This document shows positions 41,022 through 47,050 of a stretch of DNA of 47,050 nt, in pieces. The DNA comes from CAYQDR01 sp964416315. Its GTDB lineage: Bacteria; Methylomirabilota; Methylomirabilia; Rokubacteriales; DASRDR01. Each line of letters opens with the position of its first letter. Within the stretch, counting starts at the first letter, position 1. Below the pieces are notes generated by a model, which was given only the letters and a program-made list of their open reading frames with translations, did no database searches and was not told the origin of the DNA. A program made the position numbers and the translations under genes. The stretch lies in assembly GCA_964416315.1 (NCBI GenBank), contig CAYQDR010000023.1:1-47050 (forward strand), written 5' to 3'.

Positions 41022-41932
41022 CCCAGCCGTATCCGCGCGACCTCGTGGGCTACGGGGCGACCCCGCCCGACCCGAAGTGGCCCGCCGGGGCGCGGCTCGC
41101 GCTCCAGATCGTCCTGAACTACGAGGAGGGCGGCGAGACCTCCGTCCTCCACGGCGACGCCGTGTCCGAGGTCTTCCTCCACGAGGTCGTGGGGACCCAG
41201 CCGGTCCGCGGCGGGCGCAACCTCGTCGTCGAGTCCGTGTACGAGTACGGGAGCCGGGCCGGGTTCTGGCGGCTCCTCCGGCTGTTCGCCGAGCGCGGCA
41301 TCAAGATCACCGTGTACGCGGTGGCGATGGCCCTCGAGCGGCACCCGGAGGCGGCCCGCGCGATCGTCGAGGCGGGGCACGAGGTCGCGAGCCACGGCTG
41401 GCGCTGGATCGACTATCAGGCCGTCCCGGAGGCGGAGGAGCACGAGCACATGCGGCTCGCGATCGAGGCGATCCGGAAGGTCGCCGGGAGCCGCCCGCTC
41501 GGCTGGTACACGGGGCGCGTGAGCCCGAACACGCGCCGGCTCGTCGTCGAGGAGGGGGGCTTCCTCTACGACGCCGACGCCTACAACGACGACCTCCCGT
41601 ACTGGGTCGAGGTCTCGGGGAAGCCCCACCTCGTCGTCCCCTACACCCTCGACAACAACGACATGAAGTTCGGCACCGCCCAGGGGTTCAACACGGGCGA
41701 GGACTTCTTCGCCTACCTCCGCGACGCCTTCGACGTCCTCTACGCGGAGGGCGCGGAGCATCCGAAGATGATGTCGGTCGGCCTCCACATGCGGCTCGCG
41801 GGCCGTCCCGGCCGCGCGGCGGCGCTGGCCCGCTTCCTCGATTACGTCCAGAAGCACGAGCGGGTCTGGATCTGCCGGCGCGTGGACATCGCGCGGCACT
41901 GGCACGCCACCCATCCCTGCCGCCCGCGCTGA
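41018..41932 (+). CDS. puuE: PuuE-type allantoinase (polysaccharide deacetylase fold)
   Basis: A 304-residue NodB-fold protein. The opening YPRDLVGYGATPPDPKWPAG and ALQIVLNYEEGGETSVLHGD are the hallmark of the cofactor-independent allantoinase PuuE, which hydrolyses allantoin to allantoate; EVASHGWRWIDYQ and GWYTGRVSPNTRRL follow in the catalytic core. Peptidoglycan or chitin deacetylases of the same superfamily lack the NYEEGGE string. There is no signal peptide, as expected of a cytoplasmic catabolic enzyme. The ATG overlaps the preceding small gene by four bases. A second gene with the same opening begins at 46967. Confidence 0.87.
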   Translation: MTQPYPRDLVGYGATPPDPKWPAGARLALQIVLNYEEGGETSVLHGDAVSEVFLHEVVGTQPVRGGRNLVVESVYEYGSRAGFWRLLRLFAERGIKITVYAVAMALERHPEAARAIVEAGHEVASHGWRWIDYQAVPEAEEHEHMRLAIEAIRKVAGSRPLGWYTGRVSPNTRRLVVEEGGFLYDADAYNDDLPYWVEVSGKPHLVVPYTLDNNDMKFGTAQGFNTGEDFFAYLRDAFDVLYAEGAEHPKMMSVGLHMRLAGRPGRAAALARFLDYVQKHERVWICRRVDIARHWHATHPCRPR

Positions 41933-41942
41933 GGCGCTGACC

Positions 41943-43187
41943 ATGAGCGACGAATACCCCGATTTCCTCCCGAGCCCCCGGATCCTCCTCGGCCCGGGGC
42001 CGAGTATGGCCGACCCGCGCGTCCTCCGGGCGATGGCGACCCCGCTCGTCGGGCAGTTCGATCCCGAGTTCACGGCCGTCATGAACGAGGTGATGGAGCT
42101 CTCGCGCGTCGTCTTCCAGACGGCCAACGCCCGCGCCTTCCCGGTGTCGGGAACCGGTCGGGCGGGCCTCGAGGCCGCGATCGCCTCGCTCGTCGAGCCG
42201 GGCGACCGGGTCGTGGTCGGGGAGTGCGGGCGCTTCGGCCTCCTCTTCTGCGAGATCGCCGAGCGCTGCGGCGCCGAGGTCGTCCCGGTGCGCGCGGAAT
42301 GGGGGCGGATCGTCGAGCCGGACGCGATCGACCGCGCGCTCGGGGCCGGCCGGACGAAGCTGGTCGCGATGGTCCACGGGGAGACCTCCACGGGCGTCCT
42401 TCAGCCCCTCGACGAGGTCGCGCGGCTCGCGCGCGCGCACGACGCCCTCCTGGTCGTGGACGCCGTCGTGACGCTCGGCGGCTCGGAGGTCGCGACGGAC
42501 GCGTGGGGGCTCGACGTCGTCGTCGGAGGGACGCAGAAGTGTCTCTCGTGCCCGTCGGGGCTGGCGCCGGTCACGTACAACGACCGGGCGGAGCGGGCGA
42601 TGGCGGGGCGGCGGCGGAAGGTCCAGTCGAACTACCTCGACCTCACCCAGCTCGCGACCTACTGGAGCCCGGCCCGCTTCAACCACCACACCGCTCCCAC
42701 CGCGATGGTCTACGGGCTCCGCGAGGCGCTGCGCGCCGTCCGCGTCGAAGGCCTGAAGGCCCGTTTCGACCGCCACCGCCTCCACGGCGACGCCTTGCGC
42801 GCCGGGATCGCCGCGCTCGGACTCGGGCTCTTCGGATCCGAGCCCCCGGCGCGCCGCCTCCCCATGATCACGCCCGTCCACGTGCCGGACGGCGTGGACG
42901 AGCTCCGGGTGCGGCGGCGGATGCTCCACGACTTCGGGATCGAGATCGGCGCCGCGTTCGGGCCGCTCCAGGGGAAGATCTGGCGGATCGGGACGATGGG
43001 CTACTCGGCGCGCCGCCAGAACGTGCTCCTCTGCCTCGCCGCGCTCGAGGCGGTCCTGCGCGGGCAGGGGTGGCGCGCCGCCCCGGGCGCGGGCGTCGAG
43101 GCCGCGCTCGCGCACTACCGCGCGGCCGGCGAGGCGGACCTCGAGACCGGGGAGAGCCTCGGCGCGGGCGGCATCGGCCGCTACTGA
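41943..43187 (+). CDS. pucG: Class V aminotransferase, (S)-ureidoglycine-glyoxylate transaminase-like
   Basis: A 414-residue PLP enzyme of the alanine-glyoxylate/ureidoglycine group. It opens with LLGPGPSMADPRVLRAMATP and VGQFDPEFTAVMNE, and the cofactor lysine is Lys199 in VVGGTQKCLSCPSGLAPV. FNHHTAPTAMVYGLREAL is also typical. PucG transfers the amino group of ureidoglycine to glyoxylate, giving oxalurate and glycine. Placement after the allantoinase and before the oxalurate-using genes favours PucG over alanine-glyoxylate or serine-pyruvate transaminase. It starts 11 bases after puuE. Confidence 0.85.
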   Translation: MSDEYPDFLPSPRILLGPGPSMADPRVLRAMATPLVGQFDPEFTAVMNEVMELSRVVFQTANARAFPVSGTGRAGLEAAIASLVEPGDRVVVGECGRFGLLFCEIAERCGAEVVPVRAEWGRIVEPDAIDRALGAGRTKLVAMVHGETSTGVLQPLDEVARLARAHDALLVVDAVVTLGGSEVATDAWGLDVVVGGTQKCLSCPSGLAPVTYNDRAERAMAGRRRKVQSNYLDLTQLATYWSPARFNHHTAPTAMVYGLREALRAVRVEGLKARFDRHRLHGDALRAGIAALGLGLFGSEPPARRLPMITPVHVPDGVDELRVRRRMLHDFGIEIGAAFGPLQGKIWRIGTMGYSARRQNVLLCLAALEAVLRGQGWRAAPGAGVEAALAHYRAAGEADLETGESLGAGGIGRY

Positions 43188-43243
43188 TCCGATGAGGCAC
43201 CCCGTGTCAACCCGCAGCTGCGACGGCGCCGGGCAGGCAGGCG

Positions 43244-43296
43244 GCTCCCCTCCCCCCCCGGAGGGGTGGGAGGGGGCGGGGGTGCGGGGGGACCCG
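43244..43296. repeat. Junction repeat, family B, before the DUF1116 gene
   Basis: CTCCCCTCCCCCCCC, GGAGGGGTGGGAGGGGGCGGGG, GTGCGGGGGGACCCG, then ATG at 43297. It is nearly the same string as the one before ntrY. Confidence 0.75.
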
Positions 43297-44529
43297 ATGA
43301 GCATCAAGGCGGCGAACGCCGAAGCCCTGAGGCGGCTCACCGGGGCCCAGCCGGTCCTCGTCGACTGCGCCCCCGCCGCGGAGGCGCTCGGGCTCGAGCC
43401 CCGCACGGTTCTCCACGCCGGGCCGCCGATCGCCTGGGCGGCGATGTGCGCGCCCGTGCGCGGCGCCGTCGTGGGGGCGCTGCGCTACGAGGGGTGGGCG
43501 CGCACCGACGCGGAGGCCGCCCGACTCGCCGCGGACGGCGCGATCCGGTTCGAGCCCTGCCACGACCGGGGCGCGGTCGGGCCGATGGCAGGCCTCGTCA
43601 CGCGCTCGATGCCGGTCTTCGTCGTCGAGGACCGCGTCTCCGGCCACCGCGCCGCCGCGACGATCAACGAGGGCCTGGGGCGCGTCCTCCGGTTCGGGGC
43701 GAACGACGACACGGTCCTCGCGCGCCTCGGCTGGCTCCGCGACCAGGCGGGGCCGCTCCTCGGCCGCGCGCTCCGGAAGGCGGGCGGGTTCGAGCTCCGC
43801 CCGCTGATGGCGCAGGCGCTCCGGATGGGCGACGAGATGCACCAGCGGAACGTCGCGGCCTCGTCGCTCCTCCTGCGGGCGCTCCTGCCGGCCCTCGTCC
43901 GCGAGGGCGCGGACCCGGCGCTCGAGCGCCTGGTCGAGTTCATGGCGTCGAACGAGCAATTCTTCCTGAACCTCGCCATGGCCGCGGCCAAGGCCAGCGC
44001 GGACCCGGCGAGCGGGATCCTCGGTGCGACCGTGGTCACGGCGATGGCACGCAACGGGGCCGAGTTCGGGATCCGGGTCGCGGGGTGCGGGCCGCGCTGG
44101 TTCACGGCCCCCGTCAACACGCCCGAGGGGCTCTTCTTTCCGGGCTTCGGCCCGGCGGATGCGAACCCGGACCTGGGCGATTCGGCCATCGTCGAGACGG
44201 TCGGGCTCGGCGGGATGGCGATGGCGGCCTCGCCGGCCGTCGCCCGGTTCGTCGGCGCGGGGGGGATGGCCGAGGCGCAGCGGATCACCGAGGAGATGCG
44301 CGAGATCACCCTGGGCGAGCACCCGCACTTCCGGATCCCGACCCAGGACGACCGGGGGGCGCCGGTCGGGATCGACGTCCGGCGGGTCGTGGCGACGGGG
44401 ATCACGCCGCTGATCAACACGGGCATCGCGGGGCGCGGGGCCGGGACCGGGCAGGTCGGGGCGGGGACGGTCCGGGCGCCGCTCGGCTGTTTCGTCGCGG
44501 CGCTCGAGGCGCTCGCGGGCGGGGGGTGA
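43297..44529 (+). CDS. DUF1116 family protein, YlbE-like (AllG-like)
   Basis: A 410-residue protein with the DUF1116 landmarks ANAEALRRLTGAQPVLVD, LHAGPPIAWAAMCAPVRGAV, RFEPCHDRGAVGPMAGLVT, and a C-terminal half with HQRNVAASSLLLRALLP and SNEQFFLNLAMAAAKAS. In Escherichia coli the homologue YlbE is encoded beside FdrA and is needed with it for oxamate carbamoyltransferase activity. The ATG at 43297 follows a family B repeat; the protein lacks the short N-terminal segment that may be supplied by the separate 64-residue gene. The stop overlaps the carbamate kinase ATG by one base. Confidence 0.87.
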   Translation: MSIKAANAEALRRLTGAQPVLVDCAPAAEALGLEPRTVLHAGPPIAWAAMCAPVRGAVVGALRYEGWARTDAEAARLAADGAIRFEPCHDRGAVGPMAGLVTRSMPVFVVEDRVSGHRAAATINEGLGRVLRFGANDDTVLARLGWLRDQAGPLLGRALRKAGGFELRPLMAQALRMGDEMHQRNVAASSLLLRALLPALVREGADPALERLVEFMASNEQFFLNLAMAAAKASADPASGILGATVVTAMARNGAEFGIRVAGCGPRWFTAPVNTPEGLFFPGFGPADANPDLGDSAIVETVGLGGMAMAASPAVARFVGAGGMAEAQRITEEMREITLGEHPHFRIPTQDDRGAPVGIDVRRVVATGITPLINTGIAGRGAGTGQVGAGTVRAPLGCFVAALEALAGGG

Positions 44530-45479
44530 TGGGCGGCCGGGACCGGCGCCTCCTGGTCGTCGCGATCGGGGGGAACGCCCTCAGGGAGCCGGGAGGCGTC
44601 GCGAAGCCGGAGGAGTGGTTCCGCGTGCTCGCGCGGAGCCTCCCGCCGCTCGTCGAGCTGGTCGGCCGCGGATTCCGACTCATCCTCACGCACGGGAACG
44701 GCCCACAGGTGGGCGACGAGCTCCTGCGGATGGAGCTGGCGAAGAAGACGGTGCCGCCGCTCTCCCTCGACCTCTGCGGGGCGGAGACCCAGGGCTCGCT
44801 CGGCTACGCGATCCAGCAGGTGTTCGGGAACCTCTGCCGGGCGCGCGGGCTCGAGGTGCCCGTCGCGACGATCGTGACCCGCGTGGTCGTGGACCCGAAG
44901 GACCGCGCGTTTCAGCGCCCGACGAAGCCGATCGGCCCCTTCTACACCGCGACCCAGGCCAAGCAGCTCGCGCGCCAGAAGGGCTGGGCCCTCGTCGAGG
45001 ACGCCCGGCGCGGCTACCGGCGCGTCGTGCCGTCGCCACGGCCGCTCCGCGTCCTCGAAGCCGAGATGGTGCGGCGGCTCTCGGAGGGCGGGGCGGTCCC
45101 GATCGCCTGCGGCGGGGGCGGCGTCCCGGTCGTCGAGACCCCGGAGGGGTACCGGGGCGTCGAGGCCGTCGTGGAGAAGGACCACGCCACCGAGGTCCTC
45201 GCCACGGCCCTCGCCGCCGACCGGCTTCTCTTCCTCACCGGGGTCGAGCGGGTCGCGGTCAACTTCGGGACACCGCAGCAGGTCGGGATCGAGCGGCTCA
45301 CCGTCCGGGACGCCCGGGCGCTCCTCGCCGCCGGGGAGTTCCCGGCTGGCTCCATGGGGCCGAAGGTCGAGGCGGGCGTCCGGTTCGTGGAGGAGGGGGG
45401 CCGCGAGGCGATCATCACCTCGCTCGACCGGGTCCGGGCGGCGATCGACGGCGAGGCCGGTACCCACATCGTGCGGTGA
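44529..45479 (+). CDS. arcC: Carbamate kinase
   Basis: A 316-residue amino-acid-kinase fold enzyme with VVAIGGNALREPG, LTHGNGPQVGDELLRME, the carbamate-kinase insert around TRVVVDPKDRAFQRPTKPIG, VIACGGGGVPVV-like strand (PIACGGGGVPVV) and VEKDHATEVLA, ending in GSMGPKVEAGVRFVEEGG. It turns carbamoyl phosphate and ADP into ATP, carbon dioxide and ammonia. With no arginine deiminase or ornithine transcarbamylase nearby, carbamoyl phosphate most likely comes from oxalurate through FdrA and the DUF1116 protein. Its ATG overlaps the DUF1116 gene stop; the next gene begins four bases after its own stop. Confidence 0.94.
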   Translation: MGGRDRRLLVVAIGGNALREPGGVAKPEEWFRVLARSLPPLVELVGRGFRLILTHGNGPQVGDELLRMELAKKTVPPLSLDLCGAETQGSLGYAIQQVFGNLCRARGLEVPVATIVTRVVVDPKDRAFQRPTKPIGPFYTATQAKQLARQKGWALVEDARRGYRRVVPSPRPLRVLEAEMVRRLSEGGAVPIACGGGGVPVVETPEGYRGVEAVVEKDHATEVLATALAADRLLFLTGVERVAVNFGTPQQVGIERLTVRDARALLAAGEFPAGSMGPKVEAGVRFVEEGGREAIITSLDRVRAAIDGEAGTHIVR

Positions 45480-45483
45480 GCGG

Positions 45484-46863
45484 ATGACCGCGGACGTTCC
45501 GGCCTGCGACCTCCTCATCACGGGTGGCCTGGTCGTCGCGCTCGACCGCGAGGACCGCGTCATCGCCGACGGCGCGGTCGCCATCGCGGCCGAGCGCATC
45601 GTGGCGGTGGACGCGGCCGCGACCCTCGGGGCCCGGTTCGTCCCGCGGCGGCGCCTCGATGCCTCGGGCCGCATCGTGATGCCGGGCCTCGTCAACACCC
45701 ACAACCACACGCCGCTCATGGTCGTCCGCGGCATGGCGGAGGACCTCGGCTTCGCGCCGATGTACACCCCGAACATCCCGCAGGGCCACCGGCTCTCGGC
45801 CGAGGAGGCGTACCTCCTGGCCCGGCTCGGCGCCTACGAGCTCCTCCGCTTCGGCTCGACCACCGTCGTCGACTACTACCGCCATCCCGAGGCCTGCGCC
45901 CGCGCGCACGCCGAGGCCGGGCTCCGGGCCGTCGTCGCGGGGCGGGTCCACGACGCCGACCCCGCGGCCCTCGCCCGGGGCGAGTGGCGCTACGACCGGG
46001 CCACCGGCGAGGCCACGCTCCGCGAGAACCTGGACCTCATCGCCCGGTGGGATGGCCACGACGGCGGTCGCATCCGCTGCGGGCTGGCGCCGCACGCGCC
46101 CGACACCTGCTCGCGCGGGCTGCTCGAGGAGGTGGCCCGGCTCGGTGCGGGATCGGACCGGGCCCTCCACACCCACCTCGCCCAGAGCCAGGCGGAGGTC
46201 GCCCAGGTCGAGCGCCGGGACGGCCGCCGCCCGGTCGAGCTGCTCGCCGAGGTGGGCCTGCTCGGTCCCCGGCTCGTGGCTGGCCACTGCATCTGGCTCG
46301 AGCCCGAGGAGATCGCGCGCGTCGGCCGGGCCGGCGTGCGGGTGGCCCACGCCCCGATCGGCAACGCCGCCGCGGGCATGATCGCGCCGGTCCGGGCCCT
46401 CGAGGCCGCCGGCGCGCTGATCACGCTCGGGACCGACACGAAGTCCGGCGACCTGTTCGAGGGGATGCGGATGGCGATCGCCGCCGCGCGCCTCCGGGGG
46501 GCCGGTCACGAGGTCAACGCGCGGACGGCGCTTCGCTGGGCCACCGCCAACGGGGCGGCGGCCCTCGGCCTCGCGGGCGACGTGGGGGCGCTCGCCGCGG
46601 GGATGAGGGCGGACCTCGTGCTGCTCGACGCGCGGGCGCCGAACCTGCGGCCGATCGTGGACGGCGTCGGCGTGATCGTCCACAGCGGGGTGGGCGCCAA
46701 CGTCGAGACGGTGCTCGTGGACGGGCGCGTGGTGCTCGAGGGCGGGCGGCCGACCCGGTTCGACGGGGACGAGGTCGTCGCCGCCGCTCAGGCCGTCGCC
46801 ACGCGGCTCTGGCGGAAGCACGGCTGGCCGGCCGTGGGCGCGGACGCCGGGCGGGAAGAGTGA
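45484..46863 (+). CDS. SsnA/TRZ-ATZ-type amidohydrolase (probable deaminase)
   Basis: A 459-residue metal-dependent hydrolase of the cytosine deaminase-like group. Metal ligands are visible in NTHNHT, ALHTHLAQS, AGHCIWL and LGTDTKSG, and the C-terminal ADLVLLDARAPNLRPI is the usual composite-domain end. Relatives deaminate guanine, 8-oxoguanine, adenosylhomocysteine or triazines. In this operon a purine deaminase would be fitting, but the sequence does not settle the substrate. It follows carbamate kinase by four bases, so it is certainly in the same operon. ATG at 45484. Confidence 0.85.
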   Translation: MTADVPACDLLITGGLVVALDREDRVIADGAVAIAAERIVAVDAAATLGARFVPRRRLDASGRIVMPGLVNTHNHTPLMVVRGMAEDLGFAPMYTPNIPQGHRLSAEEAYLLARLGAYELLRFGSTTVVDYYRHPEACARAHAEAGLRAVVAGRVHDADPAALARGEWRYDRATGEATLRENLDLIARWDGHDGGRIRCGLAPHAPDTCSRGLLEEVARLGAGSDRALHTHLAQSQAEVAQVERRDGRRPVELLAEVGLLGPRLVAGHCIWLEPEEIARVGRAGVRVAHAPIGNAAAGMIAPVRALEAAGALITLGTDTKSGDLFEGMRMAIAAARLRGAGHEVNARTALRWATANGAAALGLAGDVGALAAGMRADLVLLDARAPNLRPIVDGVGVIVHSGVGANVETVLVDGRVVLEGGRPTRFDGDEVVAAAQAVATRLWRKHGWPAVGADAGREE

Positions 46864-46910
46864 GGCACCCCCGCGCGAAGACGGTGCACCTGCCGAGCGT
46901 CGGAGAGCGC

Positions 46911-46962
46911 TGCTCCCCCGCCCCCCGGTGGGTGGGGCGGGGACGGGGGTGGGGGAGGACCC
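46911..46962. repeat. Junction repeat, family B, before the last gene
   Basis: CTCCCCCGCCCCCCGGTGGGTGGGGCGGGGACGGGGGTGGGGGAGGACCCG, a variant of the string before ntrY and DUF1116, again ending a few bases before a start codon (GTG 46967). Confidence 0.65.
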
Positions 46963-46966
46963 GATA

Positions 46967-47050
46967 GTGGCGCGCGACTTCCTCGGCTACGGCGGCCGGC
47001 CGCCGGACCCGCACTGGCCGGACGGCGCCCGGGTGGCCGTCTCCGTCGTC
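46967..47050 (+). CDS. Second PuuE-like polysaccharide deacetylase, 5' part only
   Basis: Twenty-eight residues are visible before the window ends: ARDFLGYGGRPPDPHWPDG, then ARVAVSVV. They align with the start of the PuuE-type protein at 41018 (RDLVGYGATPPDPKWPAGAR). The GTG at 46967 follows GGAGG of the family B repeat. A paralogue in one operon suggests a second ring-opening or deacylating activity. Partial at the window edge. Confidence 0.75.
   Translation, partial: MARDFLGYGGRPPDPHWPDGARVAVSVV

Noticed and set aside
44529..45479. Carbamate kinase as part of an arginine deiminase pathway
   Set aside because: No arginine deiminase or ornithine carbamoyltransferase is nearby, while fdrA, DUF1116 and pucG are in the same operon.

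Overview
The window is a dense, very GC-rich piece of a Gram-negative bacterial chromosome (lpxC is present). Gene content and style suggest an uncultivated soil or subsurface lineage of the Rokubacteria/Methylomirabilota or deltaproteobacterial kind. That placement is an inference from style only; no rRNA or tRNA gene is visible. Most long ORFs on the strand opposite the genes below are GC shadows.

Layout. (1) 1-760, plus strand: a DUF2283 protein and a small retropepsin-like protein. (2) 780-6937, minus strand: a chemosensory operon reading receiver, CheW, CheR-TPR, CheW, receptor, receptor. The CheW-CheR-CheW order resembles wspB-wspC-wspD; no CheA or CheB is in the window. The two receptor genes share a 620-bp identical block and the second lacks HAMP. 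(3) 7059-12676, minus strand: a NarL-type regulator and a 1651-residue histidine kinase with six GAF domains. (4) 12886-17260: a VapBC-like module with a palindromic operator, a fragment of the nearby MFS gene, a coiled-coil protein, an MFS exporter, an M20 amidohydrolase and an N-terminally truncated PIN gene. (5) 17388-22865: nucleotide-sugar genes (ugd, uxs, a Trm112-like protein, manC, phosphohexomutase), with a 209-bp tandem repeat of the ugd 3' end. (6) 22865-31668: housekeeping genes lepA, lepB, hemW, hrcA, grpE, dnaJ (no dnaK between them), prmA, rsmE and an archease. (7) 31845-37650: a sigma-54-type promoter, lpxC, a DUF4390 gene with a probable leaderless start, then ntrY and ntrX. 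(8) 37643 to the end: gamma-glutamyltransferase and a probable ureide-catabolism operon of fdrA, a 64-residue module, puuE-type allantoinase, pucG-type ureidoglycine transaminase, a DUF1116 protein (YlbE-like), carbamate kinase, an SsnA/TRZ-type amidohydrolase, and the start of a second puuE-like gene cut by the window edge.

How the last block may work: PuuE opens allantoin to allantoate; an AllC-type amidohydrolase (possibly the one at 15663-16901) would give ureidoglycine; PucG would transaminate ureidoglycine with glyoxylate to oxalurate and glycine; FdrA with the DUF1116 protein would phosphorolyse oxalurate to oxamate and carbamoyl phosphate; carbamate kinase would then make ATP. The individual activities are known from these families; the linked route is my inference from gene order.

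The most unusual structural feature is a set of GC-rich palindromic repeats placed exactly at gene junctions. They encode the last residues and stop codon of the upstream gene and supply the purine-rich stretch before the next start codon. Two families are distinguishable, plus a third hairpin-rich intergenic sequence.
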